Made by a program: the position numbers and the translations under genes. From NCBI RefSeq assembly GCF_003479425.1, contig NZ_QUHC01000004.1, positions 248,001 to 312,000 of the forward strand: a stretch of 64,000 bases of DNA, written 5' to 3'. Source of the DNA: Odoribacter sp. AF15-53. GTDB taxonomy: Bacteria; Bacteroidota; Bacteroidia; Bacteroidales; Marinifilaceae. Of this stretch, positions 35,451-44,084 are shown piece by piece. Under the pieces are notes generated by a model that did not search any database, had not been told where the DNA came from, and worked only from the letters and a program-made list of their open reading frames with translations. How positions within the stretch are numbered: the stretch's first letter is position 1; every line of letters begins with the position of its first letter.

Positions 35451-36809
35451 ATGATGAAAAGTTTGGTTATTTTAGGAGGAGGAGAGAGTGGAGCGGGGGC
35501 AGCTCGGTTGGGAAAAAAGTTAGGATATGACGTTTTCTTGTCGGACAAAGGGAAATTGGCTGATAAGTATAAGAGTGTGTTGGAGGAGTTGGGTGTAGAA
35601 TACGAGGAAGGGCAGCACACGGAAGAGCGGATTTTCGCGGCGGATCTGGTTATCAAGAGTCCGGGAATTCCGGATAAGTTACCGATGATCATCGGTTTGA
35701 GGGAGAAAGGGATAGAGGTGATTTCCGAAATTGAATTTGCCGGACGTCATACGGATGCGAAAATGTATTGTATTACGGGAAGTAACGGGAAGACGACAAC
35801 GACATTGTTGTTATATCATATATTACAGCATGCAGGTTATGACGTGGGGTTGGCCGGAAACGTGGGTAATAGTCTGGCGGCACAGGTGGCAGAAAATTTG
35901 CACCGGGTGTACGTGGTGGAGTTGTCCAGTTTCCAGTTGGACGGGATGTTCCGGTTTCGTTGTGACACGGCAATATTGACGAATATCACGCCCGATCATC
36001 TGGATCGTTATGATTATAAATTTGAGAATTATGCGAATTCGAAATTCCGTATTTTGAATAATATGCGGAAAGAGGATTTGTTTATATATGGCTACGATTG
36101 TGAAGTCGTGCGAGAGAAGGTAGAAAAGGGGGGAGTTGTACCGGAGGCCGTTGGGTTTACTTACTCGGATAACTTGGGACTGAATGCTCGAATGGACGGA
36201 AATATGGTGATAGCCCGCTTGGGTGACCGGGAGTTCCGGATTGCTAAACAGGACATCACGATACAGGGGCGACATAACGTGTACAACGCTATGGCGGCTA
36301 TATTGGCTTCATTGAAGGCGGAAGTGAGTGATGAGGAGTTGCGAAAGGGATTGATGACGTTCCCGCAGGTAGAGCATCGGTTGGAAACGGTGGACGTGGT
36401 GAATGGGGTGACTTATATCAATGATTCTAAAGCGACAAACGTGGATTCGGCTTGGTATGCGCTGGATAGTATGCATGCTCCGGTAGTGTGGATTGCGGGA
36501 GGTACGGATAAAGGAAATGATTATAGCGTGTTGTTTGACCTCGTGAAAGAGAAGGTGAAGTTGTTGATCTGTATGGGTGTCGAGAATAAAAAGTTGATTG
36601 ATGCTTTCTCCCCGATTTGCGAGGTGGTTGACACGCATAGTCTTGACGAGACGATGGACGTGGCCTACCGTCGGGCTGAGAGTGGGGACGTGGTATTACT
36701 TTCTCCTTGTTGTGCAAGTTTTGACCTTTTCAAAAATTACGAGAACCGGGGAGAACTTTTTAAGTTGAAAGTTAAAAGTTTAAAGATAAAAGTTGAATCT
36801 AGTTTATAG
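35451..36809 (+). CDS. murD: UDP-MurNAc-L-Ala:D-Glu ligase MurD
   Basis: MurD adds D-Glu to UDP-MurNAc-L-Ala. It has an N-terminal Rossmann-like segment (LVILGGGESGAGAARLGKKL), the P-loop CITGSNGKTTTTLLLYH, ELSSFQLDG, NITPDHLDRYDYK, and the C-terminal YINDSKATNVDSAWYAL, AGGTDKGNDY and SPCCASFDLFKNYENRGELF motifs. 452 residues. After the conserved end (RGELFK) the protein carries a tail LKVKSLKIKVESSL, whose codons are family B repeat sequence. A second ATG at 35454 is an equally good start. Confidence 0.95.
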   Translation: MMKSLVILGGGESGAGAARLGKKLGYDVFLSDKGKLADKYKSVLEELGVEYEEGQHTEERIFAADLVIKSPGIPDKLPMIIGLREKGIEVISEIEFAGRHTDAKMYCITGSNGKTTTTLLLYHILQHAGYDVGLAGNVGNSLAAQVAENLHRVYVVELSSFQLDGMFRFRCDTAILTNITPDHLDRYDYKFENYANSKFRILNNMRKEDLFIYGYDCEVVREKVEKGGVVPEAVGFTYSDNLGLNARMDGNMVIARLGDREFRIAKQDITIQGRHNVYNAMAAILASLKAEVSDEELRKGLMTFPQVEHRLETVDVVNGVTYINDSKATNVDSAWYALDSMHAPVVWIAGGTDKGNDYSVLFDLVKEKVKLLICMGVENKKLIDAFSPICEVVDTHSLDETMDVAYRRAESGDVVLLSPCCASFDLFKNYENRGELFKLKVKSLKIKVESSL

Positions 36810-36878
36810 TTTAAAATTTAAAGTTTAAAAGTATTAGCCTTGTGCGGTTGGAATTTAAAATTTAAAATCTAAAATTAA
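36762..36878. repeat. family B repeat, overlapping the murD 3' end
   Basis: A/T-rich units (AAGTTTAAAGATAAAAGTTG, TTAAAATTTAAAGTTTAAAA) run from inside the murD tail to a block TTAGCCTTGTGCGGTTGGAA (36834-36853) followed by TTTAAAATTTAAAATCTAAA. The latter block recurs at 45354 (TTAGCCTTGTGGGGAGGAAT), and near 52640 in reverse orientation. Confidence 0.65.
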
Positions 36879-38099
36879 ATGGGACTGTTTAATCTAAAAG
36901 ATAAGGTGGTATTTAAAGGGGATAAGACCTTGTGGTATGTAGTTATCGGGTTGATGTTAGCTTCGCTGATCGTGGTGTATTCTTCGACGGGAAGTTTAGC
37001 GTTTCGTGTGCGGGGGGGGAATACCAGTTATTACTTGATCAAACAGTTGTTTTTAATGTTTGGGTGTATGATTGTGATTCTGACGTTGCAATCGTTTCAT
37101 TACAAATATTTTCTTTCGTTCGCCAAGATCGTGTTGGGAATGTCGTTTATTTTTTTGTTATGGGCGAAGTTTGCGGGTACGACATTGAATGATGCGGGGC
37201 GTTGGGTGACGATTCCCGGTATCGGTTTCACGTTCCAGCCTTCGGAAATGGCGAAGTTAGGAATAATTATGTACTGTGCCCGGTCGGTTGCTTTCGAGCA
37301 GACGGATGAGGGGTGTAATAATAATGTGTTGATGCGGATGTTGTTTGTTGTCCCTGTGTTGTTTATGATTTTCATGGAGAATTTTTCAACATCGGTTTTG
37401 TTGGGGGCGGTTTGTTTGGTGATGTTGTTTGTCGGACGTTTATACTGGAGAACTTACGCGAAGTTGATCGGGGGGATCTTTTTGTTGGGGGCATTGATGA
37501 TTGCGGTTGTTTTCATTGTACCGGAAAAGTATTTGAAGTCGGCGGGGCGGTTGTTGACAGTGAAGAGTCGTATCGAGCATTTCGTGAATCCAAGCGAAAC
37601 GGATAGCGATGATTCCTACCAGTCGGATCAGGCAAAGATAGCTGTGGCGAAAGGTGGGTTGGTCGGTCTTGGACCGGGAAATAGCGTGCAGAGAAACTTT
37701 TTGCCGCACCCGTATTCGGATTTTATATTTGCGATTATTGTTGAAGAGTATGGATTGGGTGGAGCCGGTGTCGTGATGTTGCTTTATTTGATTATTCTCT
37801 ACCGGGTGGGAGTTATCGTGCGACGTTGTACGAGAATGTTTCCGGCGATATTGGTTGCCGGGTTGGGATTGTGCATCGTGTTCCAGGCTTTGATAAATAT
37901 GGGGGTTTGCGTGGGACTTTTCCCCGTGACCGGACAACCCTTGCCGTTAGTGAGTATGGGGGGAACTTCTTTGTTATTCACGAGTGCGGCGTTCGGGATG
38001 ATTTTGAGCGTGAGCCACACGTTCTCGGAAGAGGGGGAACGGGAAGAGAAAGAAAAACTAAAAATGGCCACGGAAGGTATAAGTGAAGAGGAAAATTAG
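36879..38099 (+). CDS. ftsW: SEDS-family septal peptidoglycan polymerase FtsW
   Basis: FtsW polymerises glycan strands from lipid II at the septum, as partner of the FtsI-type PBP. It has about 10 helices. Conserved segments are AGRWVTIPGIGFTFQPSEMAKL (catalytic-side loop), YQSDQAKIAVAKGGLVGLGP, and FLPHPYSDFIFAIIVEEYGLGGA with the key Asp of SEDS proteins, and PVTGQPLPLVSMGGTSLLFT. 406 residues, with a charged C-terminal tail (SEEGEREEKEKLK). 16 bases separate it from murG. Confidence 0.95.
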   Translation: MGLFNLKDKVVFKGDKTLWYVVIGLMLASLIVVYSSTGSLAFRVRGGNTSYYLIKQLFLMFGCMIVILTLQSFHYKYFLSFAKIVLGMSFIFLLWAKFAGTTLNDAGRWVTIPGIGFTFQPSEMAKLGIIMYCARSVAFEQTDEGCNNNVLMRMLFVVPVLFMIFMENFSTSVLLGAVCLVMLFVGRLYWRTYAKLIGGIFLLGALMIAVVFIVPEKYLKSAGRLLTVKSRIEHFVNPSETDSDDSYQSDQAKIAVAKGGLVGLGPGNSVQRNFLPHPYSDFIFAIIVEEYGLGGAGVVMLLYLIILYRVGVIVRRCTRMFPAILVAGLGLCIVFQALINMGVCVGLFPVTGQPLPLVSMGGTSLLFTSAAFGMILSVSHTFSEEGEREEKEKLKMATEGISEEEN

Positions 38100-38115
38100 A
38101 TAAAAGATATAGACT

Positions 38116-39222
38116 ATGAAAAAAGTGATTGTAAGCGGGGGAGGAACGGGAGGACATATATTTCCGGCACTTTCTATCGCGAATGCGTTGAAACGATTGG
38201 ATAAAGATATTGAAATCTTGTTCGTGGGAGCCGAGGGTAAGATGGAAATGGAAAAAATACCCGAGGCCGGATACAAGATTGTAGGTTTGCCCGTGCGGGG
38301 ATTGCAACGTAAGTTGACGTTGGGTAACTTGAAAGTGTTGTGGAATTTGTGGCGAAGTTTACGGAAGGCCAAGCGTGTCGTGCGGGAATTTAAGCCGGAC
38401 GTGGTGGTTGGTGTTGGTGGTTATGCCAGCGGACCTATCGGTAAGGTGGCCACGAATGCGGGAATTCCGTTAGTGTTACAAGAACAGAACTCTTATGCCG
38501 GAGTGACCAACAAGTTGTTGGCTAAGAAGGCTGCAAGGATATGTGTGGCTTACGAGGGGATGGAACGTTTTTTCCCGAAGGATAAGATTATCTTTACGGG
38601 AAATCCGGTGCGGAAAGATTTGCTGAATGCGATTAACGAGCGTGCGGAAGGAACTGCTTTTTACGGGTTGGACCCGAATAAGAAAACCGTTTTGATTACG
38701 GGAGGAAGCTTGGGTGCCGGGTCTATTAATAAGGCCATGGTGAGGTGGCTGGATCGGATAGCAACCTGGGAGAATGTGCAGGTTATCTGGCAGTGCGGGA
38801 GTTACTATCATAAGGAACTGGAGGTGCGGTTAAAAGATCATTTGCCCGAAAACGTGAAGTTTATGCCGTTTTTGAAACGTATGGATCTGGCGTATGCTTG
38901 TGCTGATCTAGTTGTGGCTAGAGCGGGGGCAGGAACAATTTCCGAGTTATGTTTGTTAGGTAAAGCGGTTGTATTGGTGCCTTCTCCAAACGTGGCCGAA
39001 GATCACCAGACAAAGAATGCGATGGCTTTGGTGAATAAACAGGCTGCCGTGATGATAAAAGATTCGGAGGTTATCGAACAGTTGGGTGAGGTGATGAATC
39101 GTTTGTTGCAGAATGATCAGGAACGGAATAATTTATCCGAACATATTTTGACCCTAGCGATGAAGGATTCGGATGAGGTGATCGCGAAGGAAATTTTACA
39201 GATTGTAAATTGTAAATTTTAG
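38116..39222 (+). CDS. murG: lipid II synthase MurG (GlcNAc transferase)
   Basis: MurG adds GlcNAc to lipid I on the inner face of the membrane, making lipid II. It is a GT-B enzyme of 368 residues. The N-terminal G-loop is VSGGGTGGHIFPALSIANAL; the second G-loop GVGGYASGP; lipid-binding and UDP-GlcNAc segments are LVLQEQNSYAGVTNKLL, ITGGSLGAGSINKAM and RAGAGTISELCLLGKAVVLVP with PSPNVAEDHQTKNA. The A/T-rich spacer after it contains a short tandem repeat. Confidence 0.97.
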   Translation: MKKVIVSGGGTGGHIFPALSIANALKRLDKDIEILFVGAEGKMEMEKIPEAGYKIVGLPVRGLQRKLTLGNLKVLWNLWRSLRKAKRVVREFKPDVVVGVGGYASGPIGKVATNAGIPLVLQEQNSYAGVTNKLLAKKAARICVAYEGMERFFPKDKIIFTGNPVRKDLLNAINERAEGTAFYGLDPNKKTVLITGGSLGAGSINKAMVRWLDRIATWENVQVIWQCGSYYHKELEVRLKDHLPENVKFMPFLKRMDLAYACADLVVARAGAGTISELCLLGKAVVLVPSPNVAEDHQTKNAMALVNKQAAVMIKDSEVIEQLGEVMNRLLQNDQERNNLSEHILTLAMKDSDEVIAKEILQIVNCKF

Positions 39223-39240
39223 ATTTTAAATTGAGTTCAA

Positions 39241-39268
39241 TCTAAAATCTAAAATCTAAAATCTAAAA
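39241..39268. repeat. four tandem copies of TCTAAAA directly before murC
   Basis: The 7-base unit TCTAAAA is repeated four times without error and ends 2 bases before the murC start codon at 39271, thus filling the place where a ribosome binding site would lie. Copy-number change by slippage would move the 5' context of murC. Confidence 0.85.
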
Positions 39269-39270
39269 TT

Positions 39271-40638
39271 ATGGAGGTTGATAATATAAAAGCTGTTTAT
39301 TTCGTGGGAATTGGGGGGATAGGAATGAGTGCGTTGGCACGTTATTTCAAGGTGATGGGATACGAGGTCGCAGGATATGACAGGACTTCGTCACCCTTGA
39401 CTCGGAAAATGAGTGATGAGGAAGGATTTGATATTACATACGAGGATGACGAGACGGGAATACGGGCTGTTTTCCGGGATCGGGAGCATACGTTGGTGGT
39501 TTACACCCCGGCGGTACCTAAGGAGAACCGGATATTGAGTTTCTTCCGGGATAATGGGTATTCCTTGCATAAGCGAGCAGAAGTATTAGGCTTTTTGTCT
39601 CGTAGCAAAAAAGCGCTTTGTATAGCGGGGACACACGGGAAGACGACTACCACGACGATGCTGGCATTCCTGTTGAGCCGTTCGCACGTGGGATGTAGTG
39701 CTTTCCTGGGTGGGATTTCTTCTAATTTCGGTACGAACTTGTTGATTGATAAAAATTCGGATTACGTGGTGATCGAGGCGGACGAGTACGATCGTTCGTT
39801 TTTACATCTTTACCCAGCGATAGCGGTAATCACGGCGATGGATGCCGATCATCTGGATATATACGGAACTCACGAACATTTATTGATGGCTTTCGAGGAA
39901 TTTGCCTTGCAAACACAGGGAGAATTGTTCCTGCGTAAGGGATTAGAGTTGCGGAAGAGACAGGTGACGGGACATTATGCCGTGGGGGAGAAAACGGATT
40001 ATTATGCTGATTGTTTGCGAGTGGATAATGGAAGTTATTTATTCGATTATATTGGTAAAGATATAGAGATAAAAGATTTAAGATTATGTTTCCCGGGACG
40101 AGTGAACGTGGAGAATGCAACTGCCGCTATCACGGTGGCTTTGCATGCGGGGGTGACTCAGGAGGAAATCCGGAAAGCCTTGCCCTTGTTTACGGGGGTT
40201 GCCCGTCGGTTTGACATGCATGTGAAGAGTGATCGTCTGATTTATATTGATGATTACGCTCATCACCCGCGGGAAATCGAGGCATCGCTTTCTTCAATCC
40301 GGGATATGTGGCCGAATAAGAAGTTGACCGTGGCTTTTCAACCTCATTTGTATTCGAGGACAAATGATTTTTATCCTGATTTTGCGAAGAGTTTGAATCT
40401 GGCGGATGAAGTGATATTACTGGATATTTATCCGGCCCGGGAACAACCGATTCCGGGGGTGACATCCGGGTTGATCGCAGAGCGTCTGACGGTTCCTTTC
40501 GTACAGGTAAGCAAGGATGAATTCCCCGAGTACGTGCGGAAAAACGTGTCGGAAGGTATTTTTATGACCATGGGTGCCGGAGATATAGATAGGTTTATTC
40601 CGGTTTTTACTGAAATGTTTAATTATCCGGCTCGTTGA
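39271..40638 (+). CDS. murC: UDP-MurNAc:L-Ala ligase MurC
   Basis: MurC adds the first residue, L-Ala, to UDP-MurNAc. It opens with a Rossmann motif (VYFVGIGGIGMSALARYF), the P-loop CIAGTHGKTTTTTMLAFL, VIEADEYDRSF, MDADHLDIYGTHEHL and FTGVARRFDMH with YIDDYAHHPREIEASL, all typical. 455 residues. No Shine-Dalgarno is visible, because the upstream 28 bases are the TCTAAAA tandem repeat. ftsQ follows after 131 bases. Confidence 0.97.
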   Translation: MEVDNIKAVYFVGIGGIGMSALARYFKVMGYEVAGYDRTSSPLTRKMSDEEGFDITYEDDETGIRAVFRDREHTLVVYTPAVPKENRILSFFRDNGYSLHKRAEVLGFLSRSKKALCIAGTHGKTTTTTMLAFLLSRSHVGCSAFLGGISSNFGTNLLIDKNSDYVVIEADEYDRSFLHLYPAIAVITAMDADHLDIYGTHEHLLMAFEEFALQTQGELFLRKGLELRKRQVTGHYAVGEKTDYYADCLRVDNGSYLFDYIGKDIEIKDLRLCFPGRVNVENATAAITVALHAGVTQEEIRKALPLFTGVARRFDMHVKSDRLIYIDDYAHHPREIEASLSSIRDMWPNKKLTVAFQPHLYSRTNDFYPDFAKSLNLADEVILLDIYPAREQPIPGVTSGLIAERLTVPFVQVSKDEFPEYVRKNVSEGIFMTMGAGDIDRFIPVFTEMFNYPAR

Positions 40639-40769
40639 TCCGGGTTACAGGTTGAATCTGAGGTTCTGCAAGTTGTAAATTGCAAGTTTGAGTACAACCG
40701 ATAGAGAGAAATTTGATTCAACCTGTTATTTAAAATAAGAAACTTTAAATTTGTAGCCTGAGAATAGAG

Positions 40770-41495
40770 ATGAAACGCATTTTACCTTACATATTATCTT
40801 GCATTTTGCTTGTATACCTGATAATTGTGCTTACCTTTGTGGCGACAAAATCGGGGGAGGTAACATGTAGAGGGGTACGGGTGACTGTCAAGAATACAGA
40901 TGTCAACGTGTTTGTCGATGAGGAAGATGTAATGAAAGCAGTAAAGAAGGGGTACGGAAACATTATGGACAAAAGTATATTGGCGGTAAATAAAGATAGT
41001 TTGGAAAGAGTGCTTGTCAAAAATCCGATGATTAAATCGGCTCAGGTTTACTACAGTTTAGACGGTTATATTCATGTAAATATCCAGCAACGTGAACCTG
41101 TTTTGAGAGTGATGACAGGTGAAGGGTATTACGTTGATCGTGATGGGAAAGTGATGCCGTTATCTTCTAAGTTTACTTCCAGGGTTGTTGTAGCAACCGG
41201 AGATATAAATAAAAAATTCGCATGCGAAAAATTAGGACCTTTTGCGATGAAGCTGAAAAAGGAACCGTTTTGGGATGCATATATCGAACAGTTGGTCGTC
41301 AGATCGAACGAGGATGTTGTGATGATTCCTAAAGTGGGAGATTTCCGAATCGTTTTGGGAAAGGTCGAGGGTTGCGAGGAGAGGTTGGAAAAATTGATGC
41401 TATTTCTGAAAGACGGGATCGCAAAAAAAGGGTGGAATCGTTATAAGGAGATAAATTTAAAGTTTGATAACCAAGTAGTTTGTGTTAGAAAATAA
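40770..41495 (+). CDS. ftsQ: FtsQ-like cell division protein
   Basis: This is a bitopic division protein in the FtsQ position. It has a short cytoplasmic end, one membrane helix (ILSCILLVYLIIVLTFVAT), then a POTRA-like domain (VNVFVDEEDVMKAVKKGYGN, then LERVLVKNPMIKSAQVYYSL and INIQ-type strand YIHVNIQQREPVLRVM) and a beta domain (FRIVLGKVEGCEERLEKLML) with the RxxKL-like tail motif NLKFDNQVVCVRK. 241 residues. FtsQ connects FtsL/FtsB to the polymerase complex. It is followed after 11 bases by ftsA. Confidence 0.9.
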   Translation: MKRILPYILSCILLVYLIIVLTFVATKSGEVTCRGVRVTVKNTDVNVFVDEEDVMKAVKKGYGNIMDKSILAVNKDSLERVLVKNPMIKSAQVYYSLDGYIHVNIQQREPVLRVMTGEGYYVDRDGKVMPLSSKFTSRVVVATGDINKKFACEKLGPFAMKLKKEPFWDAYIEQLVVRSNEDVVMIPKVGDFRIVLGKVEGCEERLEKLMLFLKDGIAKKGWNRYKEINLKFDNQVVCVRK

Positions 41496-41506
41496 ATATA
41501 GATATT

Positions 41507-42670
41507 ATGGGGTTTGTAGCTTCTTTGGATATGGGATCTGAAAAAATGGTGATGGCTCTCGGGGAAAAGTCCGGGAGTGATTGTCGTTTGGTCGGTATCC
41601 TGAGTGTTGCCTCGCAAGGAGTTAAACGAGGCAAGATCGTGGATAAACTTCGAGCGAAAGCGTGTATCCTGCGTTTGTTGGATCGTTTCAAGGAGGAGTA
41701 TCAGGTGCATATTGATGCGCTGAACGTAGCCTTGGGAGGTGCGTGGGTGAAGCAGATCGAGGATCGAGAGAATATCAAGTTTCCTCGCCCGAAAAATATC
41801 GATCCGAGTGATTTGCAGGAGACGGAGAAAAAGTGCCGGGGTGCGGTTGCTTCCGGGGATGAAGAAGTGGTGGATGTCGTTCCGTTTGCTTACTACGTGG
41901 ACAAAGAAAGTGAAATTGACCCGATAGGAGTTACCGCCAGAAGGTTGGACGTGCATTATCACGTGTATGTGGGGCGGAGTAGCGAGTTGAATGTATTGAG
42001 AGATTTGCTCGGAGGTTTAGGTATTGATAAAGTTGACTTTTATTCTGTTGCGGGAGCTTCACAGAAAGCTTTAATTACGCCGAATTCCGACATGCGTAAT
42101 TTCACGTTGTTGGATTTAGGGGCGGATAGCATAAAAGTTCAGGTTTTTCAGGATGGTCTCGTTTATTTTGACGAGGAATTACCCTTGGGATGCAGTGCCG
42201 TGGATAGAGACATAGATACGGCCTTTTCGATCAATGATCGGGAAAAAGCCCGAAAGTTGAAAGAGGAATTTGGTATGGCCTTGCGGGCAGCTTGTAAGAA
42301 TCGGAAGTTGATGATTCCTGAAACAAAATACTGTATAGATAGTCACGATCTGGTCCACGTGGAGCAATGTCGTTTGGAGGAATTGTTGGAAGGGGCTATT
42401 TTCCAGATGCAGGAAAGTGGTTGTTACGAGGATTTGGATGACGGTATTTTGTTGACGGGTGGCGGTAGCCGGGTTACGGGGATCGAGGTGTTGTTATCCA
42501 AATTGTCCGGTCACTCGGTGAGTTTTGCCAAAGTGGTGAGTGTAAAATCAGATCGAGAGACTAATTTGAAGACTCCGGAGTATTTTACCGCATTGGGATT
42601 ATTGCAATGCGAGCGTAAGGAAGTGAAGAAACCTAAAACCGGTTGGTTTAGTAATTTTTTTAAAGAGTAA
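41507..42670 (+). CDS. ftsA: cell division protein FtsA
   Basis: FtsA is the actin-like membrane anchor for FtsZ. The ATPase motifs are ASLDMGSEKMVMALGE (phosphate 1), TLLDLGADSIKVQVFQDG (phosphate 2) and LLTGGGSRVTGIEVLL (adenosine). The 1C domain lies at about residues 80-165. The C-terminus KTGWFSNFFKE is an amphipathic membrane-targeting helix. At 387 residues it is shorter than many Bacteroidetes FtsA proteins. 22 bases separate it from ftsZ. As two FtsZ proteins follow, which of them it tethers is an open question. Confidence 0.95.
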   Translation: MGFVASLDMGSEKMVMALGEKSGSDCRLVGILSVASQGVKRGKIVDKLRAKACILRLLDRFKEEYQVHIDALNVALGGAWVKQIEDRENIKFPRPKNIDPSDLQETEKKCRGAVASGDEEVVDVVPFAYYVDKESEIDPIGVTARRLDVHYHVYVGRSSELNVLRDLLGGLGIDKVDFYSVAGASQKALITPNSDMRNFTLLDLGADSIKVQVFQDGLVYFDEELPLGCSAVDRDIDTAFSINDREKARKLKEEFGMALRAACKNRKLMIPETKYCIDSHDLVHVEQCRLEELLEGAIFQMQESGCYEDLDDGILLTGGGSRVTGIEVLLSKLSGHSVSFAKVVSVKSDRETNLKTPEYFTALGLLQCERKEVKKPKTGWFSNFFKE

Positions 42671-42692
42671 AACGATATAATACCTTTCAGCT

Positions 42693-44072
42693 ATGCTTAA
42701 TGAAGATGATTTATTGGTTGTGAACATTCCCCCGCAGGAAGAATCGATTATCAAAGTAATTGGTGTCGGGGGAGGCGGTAGTAATGCCGTGAACCATATG
42801 TGCCGTCAGGGTATTCGGGGGGTAGAATTCGTGGTGTGTAACACGGATATACAAGCGTTGCGAATAAGTCCCGTGAAGAATCGGATTCAGATTGGTAAGG
42901 AACTTACCGAGGGACGCGGGGCGGGGAGTTTGCCGGAACGTGGTAAGCAGTCTGCTATTGAAAGTTTGGATTATATCAAAACCATATTGGAACGTAACAC
43001 GAAAATGGTGTTTATCACGGCAGGAATGGGAGGTGGAACCGGAACAGGAGCCGCGCCTATTATTGCCAAGCAAGCTCGGGAGTTGGGGATTCTGACGATA
43101 GGGATTGTTACGATTCCTTTCAATTTTGAAGGACGGAAACGCGTGGAGCAAGCGATGGAAGGGGTGGATGAGCTGTCGAATTACGTGGATGCCTTGTTGA
43201 TTATCTGTAACGAAAAGTTGCGGGATATGTATGGTAACCTGAAATTGTCAAGAGCGTTCGAGATGGCCGACAACGTGTTGACAATTGCAGCCAAGAGTAT
43301 TGCCGAGATTATCACGTTGAAGGGATTCGTGAATGTCGATTTTGCCGACGTGGAAGTGGTGATGCGGAATAGTGGTGTGGCGTTGATGGGTGCCGGGGAA
43401 GCAGTGGGAGAAAACAGAGCTTTGGAGGCCGTGAAGATGGCTTTGGAATCACCGTTACTGAATAGTAATGATATTCGCGGAGCATCAAATATATTATTGA
43501 ATATGTTATACGGTAGTAAGGAGATCACGATGGATGAGATTACCCTGATTACCGATTACGTGAAAGAGTTGGTGGGGAATGAGGTTGACGTGATCTGGGG
43601 AGCCGGAAAGGACGAGGCGTTGGGTGATGAGTTGCATGTAGCCGTGATAGCTACCGGTTTTAACGGTTCGCCGATAGAGAGAAAAAAGACTAATATTTCC
43701 TTCAAGGTGGAAAAGGTGGAAGAGTTGGAAATGCAGACGATCGATGCCCGTAAATTGGAGGAAGAAGAACGTCAGCGTAAACAAAAGTTGGAGGAGAGTC
43801 GTAAGTTGCGTCAGCAACGGGAAGAACAACGCGGGGAGCGAAAGCGTCGGGAAAGAGTGATCGTGTTTGACGACGATGATGATGAAGAACCCGAAGTTGT
43901 GCAGGAGAAGGAGGTGCGTCCTCGTAGTCGGGTAGAGGAGTATGATCGAGAATTCGAGTTGGAGAATGGACGGAAGCGGGGGAAAAATGAGGTGCCCGAC
44001 GTGGACAGTTGGTTCAAGCGTAAGCTGGGGAACATGTTCAATGAAGATATGAATAGGGATTCAAAAATGTAA
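42693..44072 (+). CDS. ftsZ: cell division GTPase FtsZ, copy 1 (long charged linker)
   Basis: This is a tubulin-like GTPase that polymerises into the Z ring. The nucleotide motifs are VIGVGGGGSNAVNHM near the N-terminus, the tubulin signature GGGTGTG at 113-119, and the T7 catalytic loop NVDFADV with Asp216, all intact. The globular domain ends near residue 330. It is followed by a long linker that is highly charged: Arg/Glu/Gln rich (EEEERQRKQKLEESRKLRQQ) and then an acidic run (DDDDDEEPE). The C-terminus (VPDVDSWFKRKLGNMF) is a degenerate form of the conserved tail. 459 residues. It is followed after 12 bases by a second ftsZ. Confidence 0.96.
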   Translation: MLNEDDLLVVNIPPQEESIIKVIGVGGGGSNAVNHMCRQGIRGVEFVVCNTDIQALRISPVKNRIQIGKELTEGRGAGSLPERGKQSAIESLDYIKTILERNTKMVFITAGMGGGTGTGAAPIIAKQARELGILTIGIVTIPFNFEGRKRVEQAMEGVDELSNYVDALLIICNEKLRDMYGNLKLSRAFEMADNVLTIAAKSIAEIITLKGFVNVDFADVEVVMRNSGVALMGAGEAVGENRALEAVKMALESPLLNSNDIRGASNILLNMLYGSKEITMDEITLITDYVKELVGNEVDVIWGAGKDEALGDELHVAVIATGFNGSPIERKKTNISFKVEKVEELEMQTIDARKLEEEERQRKQKLEESRKLRQQREEQRGERKRRERVIVFDDDDDEEPEVVQEKEVRPRSRVEEYDREFELENGRKRGKNEVPDVDSWFKRKLGNMFNEDMNRDSKM

Positions 44073-44084
44073 TAGTGGACGATC

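Noticed and set aside
39241..39268. CRISPR-like array
   Set aside because: The TCTAAAA units are only 7 bases and have no spacers; no cas genes occur in the window.
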